Source: Acidobacteriota bacterium
GTDB taxonomy: Bacteria; Acidobacteriota; Terriglobia; Terriglobales; Acidobacteriaceae
Reading direction: 5' to 3'
Length of the DNA: 7,847 nt
Assembly (NCBI GenBank): GCA_021799405.1
Contig: JAJZAL010000241.1
Span: forward strand, 1 to 7,847
Shown here piece after piece: positions 1 to 7,061 of the stretch. The first letter of the stretch is position 1; the number at the start of each line of letters is the position of its first letter. The notes below the pieces were generated by a model that had not been told where the DNA came from, made no database searches, and saw nothing but the letters and a program-made list of their open reading frames with translations. Position numbers and translations under genes: made by a program.

Positions 1-1955
1 GGATTCTGCGCTTTGGTGTTGAACTGGACGAGGTTGTGCTTCCTGTACTCCGCCAGCACGTTGCTGGCGAAGATGCTGAAGGCGTCGTTGCGCCGTTCTT
101 CCAGAAGCTGATCCCGCGTCTGGTCGAAGTTCTTGGCGATCTCCTCGGCGGTTGGCTCCTGCTTGTCGATGATCTTGGCAACGACGCCGGCATTCGGCGT
201 GTTGATCGGTCCGCTGATGGCGCCCACGGCAAGATTGAAGAGCTGCGGAGCCACCTGGCCCACTGCGCCCAGATCGGGCACCTGGCCGGCGGGAGTGATT
301 TCGTCGCTGGTCTTCATCGTCGCGCCCAGCTGCTTGGCTGCCTTGGCCAGGTCGTTCATATCCTTGGCCTCGTTCGCCAGTTCCCGGGTCTTCTGGTTGA
401 GCAGCGCAGGAAGCTGATCATTGCGATAGTCGTCCAGGACGTGGCTCTTCCAGTCGGCAAAGGTAGGCGCATGCGCAGCCTGCACTCCTGTCACCTGGAA
501 GACCGCGTAACCCTCGCCGGTGGGCGCATCCTGCGGAGGATCACCCTGCTTGGAAGCGAATGCCTTGGTGAGGATCTGCGAACTGTCGGGCAGCGCGCCA
601 ATGATGCCCTGCTGTGTGACGTACGGAGTAGTCGCCAACTGCAGATGATGGGCCGCCGCGGTCTTCTGGAGGCCGTTCTTGATGGCCTCAGAGGTAAGTT
701 GTCGCGCAAAGGTCTCCTCGGCCTGCGACTCCTTCTCGCGCAACAAAGTAGCCTGGATGGTGGATTGCACCTCGCTGAGCGGCTGTACATGCGCCGCCTG
801 GCGCGCCTCTACCTGTACGATGTGGTAGCCGTATTGACTCTTCACGATTGTGTACTCGCCGATCTTCTGCGTGAAGATGGCATGGTCAAAGGGCGGCACC
901 ATGGTTCCGCGCCGCACAAAGCCCAGCTCGCCGCCGGAGTCCTTGCTGCCGGGGTCATCGGAGTATTGCTTGGCAAGCTTGGCGAAGTCCGCGCCATTCT
1001 GAAGCTGCTTGAGAATCGATTCCGCCTTGGCCTTGGCGGCGGCGTCAGTCTTGGCATCGGCGCCGTCCGCAACCTTGATGAGAATATGGCGCGATTTCGC
1101 CTCTTCCGGAATCGAATAGTCGCTCTGGTGATCGTTATAGTATTGCTGAATCTCCTGCTGCGTAGGTTGCGGAACGCCTCCGGGCAGGTCGGTGGTGGTG
1201 AAGGCAAAGTATGTAATCTGGCGCTCTTCCGGCACTGCATTGGCGTAGCGCGCGGCGTTCTTCTTGAAGAAAGCCTGGAGTTCGGCGTCGGAGGGGCTGA
1301 TCTGGTTGCGCAAACTGTCGGCGCTGAGCACCGCATAGTCGAATTTGATCTTGATGTTGGCCTTGCGGTAGGCTTCGCGCACCTCCTGATTGCTCACGGT
1401 AACGCCGCCGGTGATCAGCGCTTGCAGGCGGCGGATGGCAATATCGCGCTTGATGCCGGCTTCAAATTCGCCCACCGACATGTCCAACCGGTTGGCGATC
1501 AGCGAAGCATACGCGTCGCTGCCGATGAACTGGCCGTTGGGGAAGAGCACCGCGCCGGTGGGACCGGAGCGAAGGTAGTTGCGCACATCGCTATCGGTTA
1601 CGTCAATCCCCAGCCTTTTTGCCTCCTGGACCATGATCTCCTGCTGCACCAGTTGCTGGCCAACCTGCTGCTCAAAGAAGTTGAGGATCATGGGATTGTC
1701 GGCATATTGGGGATTGCGCTGCATCAACTGCTGGCGCGCCACCTTTTCCACCTGCGTCTGACTCACCGTTGCACCGGACGCAAAGAAGCGGCTATACCAG
1801 TGGGGATAAACCACCGCAAAGGTATCGCTTGAGGATGCGCCCATGCCCATCAGGCCGGGAATCAGGTAAACGACCATCGACACCGATGCGGCGCCGATGA
1901 TAACAACCAGAAGCGCCTTCACCAGGCGGTTATCTGTCTGCAGGAAACGAATCAT
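1..1955 (-). CDS. SurA/PpiD-type peptidyl-prolyl cis-trans isomerase, membrane-anchored (C-terminus cut by window edge)
   Basis: The minus-strand reading frame is open from an ATG at 1955 to the window edge (651 full codons, no stop), so the gene is partial. The protein begins MIRFLQTDNRLVKALLVVII: a short basic cytoplasmic start followed by one hydrophobic segment (about residues 12-36), a PpiD-like signal anchor. Residues about 60-270 resemble a SurA N-terminal chaperone region. A parvulin domain spans about 285-385, with SRHILIKV, YSDDPGSKDSGGELGF and YGYHIVQVEA. A second, divergent PPIase-like region and a Gln/Lys-rich end follow. In this family the protein sits in the inner membrane facing the periplasm and assists folding of exported proteins by proline isomerisation. 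A weak GAAGG lies 13 nt before the start. The length already exceeds E. coli PpiD (about 620 aa), and few residues are likely missing. The fold assignment is secure; the exact orthology to ppiD is inferred. Confidence 0.9.
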   Translation of the reverse strand, partial: MIRFLQTDNRLVKALLVVIIGAASVSMVVYLIPGLMGMGASSSDTFAVVYPHWYSRFFASGATVSQTQVEKVARQQLMQRNPQYADNPMILNFFEQQVGQQLVQQEIMVQEAKRLGIDVTDSDVRNYLRSGPTGAVLFPNGQFIGSDAYASLIANRLDMSVGEFEAGIKRDIAIRRLQALITGGVTVSNQEVREAYRKANIKIKFDYAVLSADSLRNQISPSDAELQAFFKKNAARYANAVPEERQITYFAFTTTDLPGGVPQPTQQEIQQYYNDHQSDYSIPEEAKSRHILIKVADGADAKTDAAAKAKAESILKQLQNGADFAKLAKQYSDDPGSKDSGGELGFVRRGTMVPPFDHAIFTQKIGEYTIVKSQYGYHIVQVEARQAAHVQPLSEVQSTIQATLLREKESQAEETFARQLTSEAIKNGLQKTAAAHHLQLATTPYVTQQGIIGALPDSSQILTKAFASKQGDPPQDAPTGEGYAVFQVTGVQAAHAPTFADWKSHVLDDYRNDQLPALLNQKTRELANEAKDMNDLAKAAKQLGATMKTSDEITPAGQVPDLGAVGQVAPQLFNLAVGAISGPINTPNAGVVAKIIDKQEPTAEEIAKNFDQTRDQLLEERRNDAFSIFASNVLAEYRKHNLVQFNTKAQN

Positions 1956-2073
1956 GGATGGACTTAGACCTTCATCTCTCTACGCGTGTCAGGGTAGATT
2001 CTTCCGCGCTGCGCGAAAACCCGGCGCCGCACCCCTGCAAATGCGCACCTCTCGCTCGATGCGATTCTAAGTC

Positions 2074-2079
2074 ATTATA
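2074..2079 (-). promoter_or_regulatory. Putative -10 box upstream of the PPIase gene
   Basis: The minus strand reads a perfect TATAAT here, about 118 nt before the isomerase ATG, which would give a 5' leader of roughly 110 nt. No good -35 hexamer is seen 16-18 nt upstream (GGGCAT or nearby). The site is the symmetric ATTATAAT, so a TATAAT also reads on the plus strand, but no plus-strand gene follows. It is the best promoter candidate in the 318-nt gap. Confidence 0.4.
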
Positions 2080-2215
2080 ATAGACGAGCCGGAATCATGC
2101 CCGCCTCCGCGGGACGCTTTTGACGTCGCGCCCATTTACGGGCCGATTCACCTTGGCGTAGCGCTTCCGGATCCGCAAATCAAACTGCTGCAATCGCCTG
2201 CGCTGAGGGCGCTGC

Positions 2216-2240
2216 GGGCATCCCGAAGAATGGAATGCCC
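2216..2240 (-). terminator. Possible terminator hairpin behind the BON-domain gene
   Basis: The arms GGGCATTCC and GGGATGCCC (minus-strand reading) form a 9-bp stem with one wobble pair and a 7-nt loop, 33 nt after the TAA of the BON-domain gene. No T-tract follows on the minus strand, so if it terminates transcription it is weak or factor-assisted. Confidence 0.35.
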
Positions 2241-2273
2241 GTTTCCCGTCTCTCAGGCTTATCATTCCTGCTT

Positions 2274-3698
2274 TTACCGCCAATAATAGAGCCCGCCCAT
2301 CATGTAATACGGCCTGTAGTAGACCGGCGGATAACCGTACATATACCCATAGGGATAGGCATAGGGGCGATAAGACGAGCCATACGGAGGATATCCGCGG
2401 CGATAGAGCCTGGGCCCGCCCTGATTGAGCCCCTGGGCCAGCCGCGCCGCCTCTTCCGGACTCACCGGATTGACCGTGAGCGGAGCCGCCAGGTGGAACG
2501 TGACGAGCGCCTCGGCGGGAATCCAAGCCGTTGGCCCGCGCGTTGCCGCGGAAGCCGCTGTGCCAATGGTGCCGCCGCTGACCGCGCCAATTGCCGCGCC
2601 ACCTCCGCCGCCCGCCATGCCGCCGATGAGCGCGCCCAGCAGGGCGCCGCCGATCGCGCTGCCGGCCGTCCGCCCGGTCTTACTCGGCCCCTTCACTTTG
2701 AACTCATCGGTTTGCAGGGGATAGCTGCGTCCACTCAGGTCCAGCGAAGTGAGCGTGAGCGCCAGCTCCGGGCTGCCCTTGATTGGGCCGGATTGTTTCA
2801 CCTCGGTCACCACACCATGCACCGTTGCGCCCCGCGGAATCGCCAGAACACCGCCCAAGGTGACATCGCGGATGAGGGTGAACTGCACCGGAGTTCCTGC
2901 CGCCGCTCTCTTGCTGCTCACCGGCTCGCTGGTGCGAAGCTGCAGAAGCATACCTGCGGGCACCGTTACAGGAGCGGTAGCGGTTCTATAGGTCGGACCA
3001 TAGGCAGGGGGTTCTTGTGCGTACGGGGTCTGATTGTAAGGTTCCCTATTAGACGGCCCCTGGCTGTATGGTCCCTGCGCGTAAGGACCTTGATTGTATG
3101 GACCTTGATTGTACGGACCTTGATTGTACGGACCTTGATTGTACGGTCCTTGATTGTACGGTCCCTGGTTATACGGTCCCTGAGCAGACGGGGCCGGGTT
3201 ATACGGTCCCCGGCCGGATGTCCCACTGTCCGGAGCGGGCGCAGGCATGGTATTCGGCTCGTTCCCGGCCGTCTGCGGCGCTCCCTCGCCTTCCGCGATT
3301 GGCGACTGCGTATCTTGCGGGTTCTGCGCTTGTTGCGGGTTGCCGACCTTCAGATTGTTGTTTACCTTGGTGACGCCCGCCACCTTGCCGGCGATCGAAC
3401 CAGCCAGTTCCTTGTTTGACTCGCTGGCAGCGACGCCTGAAAGAGTCACTTCGCTTTGGATGGTGGCAGCGGTGATGAGGTCGTTCTTCAGCGGCTGAGA
3501 AGCGTCGAGAGCGTGAACCACATCCATCTCGATCTGCGCGTCTGTACGCTGGCCGCCCGCCGCGGCCGGCGGATTCTGCTGCGCCGGAGCCGCCGCGGTG
3601 TCCTGGGCAAGCGCTATTGTGCCGCACAGAGACACCGCCAGGGTCCCTGCCAAAACCTGAAGGAAAGCTCTTTGCAGTACTGGCTTTTTCGTCTTCAT
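2274..3698 (-). CDS. Exported BON-domain protein with QGPYN pentapeptide repeats and Tyr/Gly-rich tail
   Basis: The protein is 474 aa. The start is set by AGAGGA five nt before the ATG at 3698 and by a clear Sec signal peptide: MKTKK, then a hydrophobic core ending near ALAQ at about 32. A longer frame runs upstream to 3950 but lacks these cues. Residues about 53-120 form a BON domain (VVHALDASQPLKNDLITAAT, then VTLSGVAAS and VAGVTKVNNNLKV), a fold thought to bind phospholipid or envelope components. A Pro/Gln linker follows, then twelve pentapeptide units (about 166-225). The next part (about 245-345, LLQLRTSEPV to the TDEFKVKG region) looks beta-rich. A glycine-zipper-like stretch lies at about 345-385 and a Tyr/Pro/Gly tail at about 425-474 ends in YYWR. 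The export signal and BON domain point to an envelope role. The specific function is unknown, and a surface or matrix role for the repeats is speculation. Confidence 0.85.
   Translation of the reverse strand: MKTKKPVLQRAFLQVLAGTLAVSLCGTIALAQDTAAAPAQQNPPAAAGGQRTDAQIEMDVVHALDASQPLKNDLITAATIQSEVTLSGVAASESNKELAGSIAGKVAGVTKVNNNLKVGNPQQAQNPQDTQSPIAEGEGAPQTAGNEPNTMPAPAPDSGTSGRGPYNPAPSAQGPYNQGPYNQGPYNQGPYNQGPYNQGPYNQGPYAQGPYSQGPSNREPYNQTPYAQEPPAYGPTYRTATAPVTVPAGMLLQLRTSEPVSSKRAAAGTPVQFTLIRDVTLGGVLAIPRGATVHGVVTEVKQSGPIKGSPELALTLTSLDLSGRSYPLQTDEFKVKGPSKTGRTAGSAIGGALLGALIGGMAGGGGGAAIGAVSGGTIGTAASAATRGPTAWIPAEALVTFHLAAPLTVNPVSPEEAARLAQGLNQGGPRLYRRGYPPYGSSYRPYAYPYGYMYGYPPVYYRPYYMMGGLYYWR
3025..3204 (-). 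repeat. Twelve 15-bp tandem repeats coding for QGPYN-type pentapeptides
   Basis: The plus-strand unit is GGACCTTGATTGTAC. Units fall exactly every 15 nt from 3025 to 3204 (12 x 15). Those from 3085 to 3159 are nearly identical, and those at both ends have diverged (GGTCCCTGCGCGTAA, GGTCCCTGAGCAGAC). Being a multiple of three, copy changes keep the frame. The near-identity in the middle suggests recent slippage or duplication, making copy number likely to vary between strains. Confidence 0.9.
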
Positions 3699-3805
3699 GT
3701 TCGTCCTCTGCGAATCTACGATGCTGCGGCGTCCGTTCCACTGCGGGAAGAGATTCGCATCGATGTTTCTGGAACTCCCTCCCAGACAGGCCCCGAACAG
3801 CCTTA

Positions 3806-3828
3806 GACGGCTCCTGCCACAGGCCGTC
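3806..3828. promoter_or_regulatory. Hairpin in the divergent intergenic region
   Basis: GACGG (3806-3810) pairs with CCGTC (3824-3828). Inside it, CCTG (3813-3816) pairs with CAGG (3820-3823) around a CCA loop, leaving a 2-nt bulge. It lies between the start of the BON gene (minus) and that of the AhpD-like gene (plus), so it could be part of either leader or an operator. No T-tract follows on either strand, so it is not an obvious terminator. Confidence 0.3.
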
Positions 3829-3960
3829 ACTCGTAAAGACCCCGCCACCCCGGAAAAGTTCCGCGCCGGCGATGATCGGTGCGAGCAGGCGGGAAAGATG
3901 GAAATGCGAAGAGGATTTCCACGCCTGAAACTCCCTGCCCGCCCCAGCATCCAACGGCTT

Positions 3961-3966
3961 GGAGGT
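3961..3966 (+). promoter_or_regulatory. Strong Shine-Dalgarno of the AhpD-like gene
   Basis: GGAGGT lies five nt before the ATG at 3972 and decides the start against in-frame upstream ATGs such as the one at 3879. Confidence 0.8.
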
Positions 3967-3971
3967 CATCG

Positions 3972-4439
3972 ATGGCAGAACGGCTGAACTATGCCAAAGT
4001 ATTCCCCGAAGGTGTCCACGCCGTGCTTGGGGTGGAGAAAGTGATTCGCGGCAGCGGGCTTGAGCCCTCACTGCTCGAATTGGTCAAGACGCGCGCTTCC
4101 CAGCTCAACGGTTGCGCCTACTGTATCGATATGCATACCAAGGACGCCCGCGCAGCAGGCGAGACTGAACAGCGCCTCTACGCCCTTTCGGCCTGGCGCG
4201 AGACTCCGTTCTTCACGCCGCGCGAGCGGGCCGCGCTCACATGGACCGAGACCATTACCAACATTCAGCAGGGCCATGCGCCCGACGAGGTCTACGAGGA
4301 AGTGCGCCGCGAGTTCACGGAAGCGGAATTGGTGAAATTGACACTGGCCATCGCTCAGATCAACACCTGGAATCGGATCGCCATCGGATTTCGGGCTGAA
4401 CCCGGGACGTACGCGCCAAAACCGCGCGCCCAGGCGTGA
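3972..4439 (+). CDS. Carboxymuconolactone decarboxylase / AhpD-like alkylhydroperoxidase family protein
   Basis: The protein is 155 aa. The start is fixed by GGAGGT at 3961-3966, five nt before the ATG at 3972; a frame reaching back to 3879 has no such site. The core LLELVKTRASQLNGCAYCIDMHT (about residues 31-53) carries the CxxC pair plus the following His typical of the AhpD fold. The family transfers electrons from a thiol partner to reduce peroxides or shares that fold with gamma-carboxymuconolactone decarboxylase. Members with CxxC and His are usually assigned a peroxidase or disulfide-reductase role. The later helices (RERAALTWTETIT, FTEAELVKLTLAIAQINTWNRIAIGF) match the alpha-helical bundle and the usual length of about 150 aa. 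The protein is probably cytoplasmic, with no signal peptide. It is a single gene with no obvious partner here. The true substrate cannot be read from the sequence. Confidence 0.88.
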   Translation: MAERLNYAKVFPEGVHAVLGVEKVIRGSGLEPSLLELVKTRASQLNGCAYCIDMHTKDARAAGETEQRLYALSAWRETPFFTPRERAALTWTETITNIQQGHAPDEVYEEVRREFTEAELVKLTLAIAQINTWNRIAIGFRAEPGTYAPKPRAQA

Positions 4440-4464
4440 GAACCGGATTGGCATTACAGAGACT

Positions 4465-4509
4465 CCAGCCGCAATGGCCGCAGGGAGTCCCTGGGGTTTA
4501 TTCGGCTGG
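4465..4509 (+). terminator. Nested dyad behind the AhpD-like gene, possible terminator
   Basis: CCAGCCG (4465-4471) pairs perfectly with CGGCTGG (4503-4509). Inside lies CAGGGA-G-TCCCTG (4481-4493), a near-perfect short palindrome. GACTCC (4461-4466) can also pair with GGAGTC (4484-4489) as an alternative fold. The element starts about 25 nt after the TGA. No clear U-tract follows, so termination is plausible but not shown. Confidence 0.35.
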
Positions 4510-4881
4510 GTGCGCCGGGAGATCGTTGGCTGCGACTCGCGCTGATGACGACGCCGCTGGTCCTGAGCAGACCGATGGGGTCTTCTAATGCGCACTGAGA
4601 ACCACGTCCCGAGTGGCAGGCGATACGCAGCGACAAATATTTGCACATGAGGTGAGGCGCTTCCTCCGAGTCCTGAGCCCATGGATGCCATTTTTGAGTA
4701 ATTTCTCATGGTGCTGAAGGTAGTCTTGCCGCAGTGCGATGCCTCGGATTGTTCATGCTGCCTCCGGCGTGCACTCAAGCGCACAGCCGAGCGCTCTCGG
4801 GCATTGTTGTAATTAATGTCCAAGAGTGCGGATCCTCGGGGGCTCGGTTTCGCCGACCGGGAATGAGCTCCGGAGTTCCGG

Positions 4882-4910
4882 TTGACCCCATTTTCCGTCA
4901 TTGATAAACT
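4882..4910 (+). promoter_or_regulatory. Promoter of the initiator tRNA
   Basis: TTGACC (4882-4887) and TAAACT (4905-4910) are separated by 17 nt, a good sigma70-type arrangement directly before the tRNA. The predicted start would fall at about 4917, essentially on the first base of the mature tRNA (4916), which leaves almost no 5' leader for RNase P. The true start may therefore differ by a few bases. Confidence 0.55.
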
Positions 4911-4915
4911 AAATC

Positions 4916-4992
<77 letters not shown>

Positions 4993-5007
4993 ATTAAATT
5001 GCAGGAT

Positions 5008-6437
5008 CTAAAGGGCTTGGGAGACGCAATCTTCCAAGCCTTTCGTGCGAATAGGAGTTAAGCCGTCATTAAGACCGGCTCTGGTTTCGTCCTGCATCTT
5101 CTTTTCAGTTTCCGTAACGGCCTTCTCAAGCTCTGCGCCAACTGCCCGCGCAGCCTCAAGGTTCCGTTCCCATTCAGGCTTTCCGCCGTACACATCCAGC
5201 GTGAACGATCCGGTGACCGCATGGCCAATGCGTTCCTGAATCGTCTTCAGCGGAACGCGCAAGGCGTCCAGCACTGCCACGTTGAAATGCCTGAAGGCGT
5301 GAAACCCTGCCTGTGGGATGCCCAAGGACTTGAGCAGTACCTTCAGCTTGCGCTGTCGGAATACGTCCATGTCCAATGGCTGCCCGGTGGACACAGAGAA
5401 CAGGTACTCTGTCTCTTTCGCCCGTTGCCATGCGATTTGCTCCCACAGGAGCGTTACCAGTTGCGGTGACACGGCAACACTCCGAAGTGCATTGTCAGTC
5501 TTCGGAGACTGTTCCTTGCAGTGCCAAACAGAACGATTGACGGTGAGTGTTTCGCCGTCAAGGTCAGTCAGCTTCAGCCCTGCAAGTTCACCACTGCGCA
5601 ATCCGGTTTCCGCCGCAAGCCAATACAAGGCGCGATGTTCACCCTGAGACGCCGCAATAATCCGCGCCACATCTCCAGCGTGTAGTATTTGGCCATCTTC
5701 TTTGGCTTCCGGGGTAGCTTCGGCTTCGGGAGCAGAGCGTCCACGTACCTCTGGGCGAGGGCGGCATTCCAAATCAGGCTTACCATTCCCCAGTGGTTGC
5801 GGATCGTTTTCGGGTCAAGCCCCTCTGCCATGCTGGACGCGATGAACCGCTGAATATCCCCAGCGTCAATCGCCCGCATGTCCTTACGTCCGAATGCTGC
5901 CTTCAGCCGTTTCAATGTGCTCTTTGCACCTGATTGGGTTGAGGGCTTCGACAGCGATAGGTAATCACGCTCCCAAATCTCCGCGAATGCCTCAAAGGTT
6001 GCCGATTTCCGTTCTCTGACCGGCGCTGCCAAGGCCACGTTCACGCGGTCCACATAGGGCTGTAATAGCCTTTGCGCTTCCCGTTTCCCGATGGTCTTGT
6101 CTTCCGTCCTTACCGGGCGGAGAACGATCTGATGACGAATACGCTTTTCTGCACCGTTGGCGTCCAGCACGTACTCTGCATACTCGCCAAGCCATACCGT
6201 CTTGTTCTTGTTGAGACGAACACTCCCACGTTGAAATCGTCTACGCCGCACAGATTCTCCGTTCCGTGCTGTAGAACCAGCCGTGGAAGCAATTTTAGCG
6301 GATTTTCTCGCAGCCTTCCGAAAGAAGTTCCGGTAAGGCTTCCGTGGCTGAATCGCTAGCGTACTTAAATTATTTGAATCTGTCCCCGCTGGTGCCAGCG
6401 AAGCTGGGATGGGCTCTCGTACTGTATCTAAATTCAA
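5008..6437 (-). pseudogene. Tyrosine recombinase (phage-type integrase), frameshifted
   Basis: Two overlapping minus-strand frames together encode one integrase. The N-terminal part (to about 5679) has the arm-binding style start VRRRRFQRGSVRLNKNKTVW and a SAM-like core-binding domain (FEAFAEIWERDYLSLSKPST to YVDALLPKPKLPRKPKK). The catalytic part continues one frame over and keeps all key residues: Arg in TGLRSGEL (5598-5596), a probable Lys in PKTDNALRSV, HAFRH (His 5301, Arg 5292), IGHA, and the nucleophile Tyr in LDVYGG (5190). The break lies at about 5675-5681, where ACG-CTGGAGAT would read T-P-G-D-V if one C were restored. The outer start is TTG at 6437 with AGGA upstream (476 aa joined). 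A GTG at 6251 with GGAG five nt before it would give a more typical 414 aa. The enzyme would have driven integration at the tRNA; it is inactive unless the frameshift is a sequence error. Confidence 0.85.
5010..5043. terminator. Two-way terminator-like hairpin between tRNA and integrase
   Basis: AAGGGCTTGG (5011-5020) pairs with CCAAGCCTTT (5034-5043) as a stem of about nine to ten pairs with one bulged G, around a 13-nt loop. On the plus strand it is followed by CG and has only TTT within the stem. On the minus strand it overlaps the last codons of the integrase gene and ends CCCTTTAG. It could end the tRNA transcript from one side and the integrase transcript from the other. Confidence 0.45.
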
Positions 6438-6488
6438 CTGTCTTCCTACTTTCGTATATGTCCTGCTGCAAAATCACTGAAGACAGCA

Positions 6489-6519
6489 AAGCCCCTGCCG
6501 AAGGAACGGCGAGGGGCTT
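6489..6519 (-). terminator. Intrinsic terminator behind the HNH-like gene
   Basis: AAGCCCCT-GCCG pairs with CGGC-(bulged G)-AGGGGCTT around AAGGAA, a 12-bp stem. On the minus strand it is followed by TTTGCTGTCTTC, a moderate T-rich tail, about 40 nt after the stop of the HNH-like gene. It separates the two-gene cassette from the integrase gene on the same strand. Confidence 0.65.
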
Positions 6520-6559
6520 GGTTGAATAACTACGTGATTGCGATTTGCCGCAGCCTCCG

Positions 6560-7042
6560 CTATGCGGCCATCGGCAATTGCTGGCCCTCGATCAATTCGG
6601 CGAGGGCGTGACCGTGCATAAGCTTCTGGTGCAGTTCTGAAGAAGACATGCCGAGCGATTTAGCCCAGTCCGCCTGCGTCTGCCGCACGCCGCCATGTTC
6701 CAAATACTTGTTGTTCCGCTTGTGCCGATCCTGTTCTTTCCTGCTGGCCCAGCAACAATTTCCCTGCTCATAGTTGCCGTCATTGTCGACACGGTGGAGG
6801 CTGTATCCATCTGGGACAGGCCCCATATCACGAAGGAATGCTGGAAAGCTGTCCTTCCACTCAGGGCACATGGTGATTCCCCTGCCTCCATAGTCCGCAT
6901 ACTTTGGATTATTCGGTCTGAAGCAGCGTTTCTTTGCATTGAGCCATGCGTTGTATTCGCGGCTTTGATGGCCTCTGCGGGCATGGCCGTGTTTTATGTT
7001 GCGATTGATTTTGAGTTCGATAGGTCTTTCTGTAGTAGTCAT
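6560..7042 (-). CDS. Phage-type HNH-like protein with C-terminal helix-turn-helix-like module
   Basis: The protein is 160 aa, with ATG at 7042 and GAGG 11 nt upstream. Residues 28-110 follow a pattern I know from phage and mobile-element proteins: YNAWLNAKKRC, YGGRGITMCPEWKDSFPAFLRDMG, then SLHRVDNDGNYEQGNCCW and KEQDRHKRNN. The His-Arg-Val-Asp-Asn turn followed by N(C)CW and a final Asn-rich helix resembles the beta-beta-alpha metal site of HNH nucleases. Cys40, Cys59, Cys96 and Cys97 may bind zinc. Residues 116-150 (GGVRQTQADWAKSLGMSSSELHQKLMHGHALAELI) look like the DNA-binding tail attached to phage homing-type nucleases. Nuclease activity is inferred, not shown; it could be only a DNA-binding protein. 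It follows the zinc-ribbon gene by 19 nt, so the two are probably co-transcribed, and a terminator hairpin follows. Confidence 0.7.
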   Translation of the reverse strand: MTTTERPIELKINRNIKHGHARRGHQSREYNAWLNAKKRCFRPNNPKYADYGGRGITMCPEWKDSFPAFLRDMGPVPDGYSLHRVDNDGNYEQGNCCWASRKEQDRHKRNNKYLEHGGVRQTQADWAKSLGMSSSELHQKLMHGHALAELIEGQQLPMAA

Positions 7043-7061
7043 TTTTATGGTGGCCTCACAA

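Larger units (their letters stand above)
1956..2273. other. Intergenic region between PPIase and BON-domain genes
   Basis: This gap of 318 nt separates two minus-strand genes. No coding sequence is supported. It holds the hairpin at 2216-2240 behind the BON gene and the TATAAT-like box at 2074-2079 before the isomerase gene. It also holds a small GC hairpin near 2098-2113 (CCCGC/GCGGG arms). The spacing and the promoter-like box suggest the two genes are transcribed separately. Confidence 0.5.
3699..3971. other. Divergent intergenic region (BON gene / AhpD-like gene)
   Basis: This 273-nt stretch separates two outward-reading genes and must hold both promoters, yet I see no consensus -35/-10 pair on either strand. 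It contains the hairpin at 3806-3828 and an 8-bp inverted repeat (GCGAATCT 3710-3717, AGATTCGC 3751-3758), whose first arm touches the Shine-Dalgarno of the BON gene. The open frames across it lack family resemblance and are treated as non-coding. Confidence 0.5.
4440..4915. other. Gene-poor region before the tRNA
   Basis: These 476 nt hold no coding region I can support. Minus-strand frames cross it (one also crosses the tRNA) but show no domain, no convincing start site and an erratic composition. It has the dyad at 4465-4509, the short palindrome CAAATATTTG near 4639, small GC hairpins such as CCGAG-CGCT-CTCGG near 4787-4800, and the tRNA promoter at its right end. It could hide a small RNA, but nothing identifies one. 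Confidence 0.4.

Noticed and set aside
36..1832. Very long plus-strand open frame (598 codons)
   Set aside because: It lies exactly antisense to the PPIase gene, whose minus-strand protein shows a signal anchor and parvulin motifs. The plus-strand product is Leu/Arg/Gly-rich without domains, as expected from the mirror of a GC-rich gene.
3025..3204. Regular repeats resembling a CRISPR array
   Set aside because: Units are 15 bp, directly adjacent with no spacers, in frame, and inside a coding region.
2235..3419. Plus-strand open frame of 394 codons with VRTLIVRTLIV-type repeats
   Set aside because: The repeats are the antisense reading of the QGPYN array. The minus-strand gene has a signal peptide, BON domain and ribosome site, so this is a shadow.
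3199..4071. Second minus-strand frame over the start of the BON gene and the divergent region
   Set aside because: It overlaps the BON domain in another frame and the start of the AhpD-like gene in antisense, with no recognisable domain.
5675..5690. Programmed -1 frameshift site in the integrase
   Set aside because: The sequence around the joint (AAATACTACACG) has no classical slippery heptamer, and a simple one-base loss explains the shift better.
6365..6385. Possible copy of the tRNA T-loop (minus strand ATTCAAAT) as attR
   Set aside because: Only about seven bases match, flanks do not resemble the T-stem or acceptor, and it lies inside the integrase leader.
6344..6529. Plus-strand open frame of 61 codons between the integrase and HNH-like genes
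   Set aside because: It crosses the integrase N-terminus in antisense and the terminator hairpin, with no ribosome site or domain.
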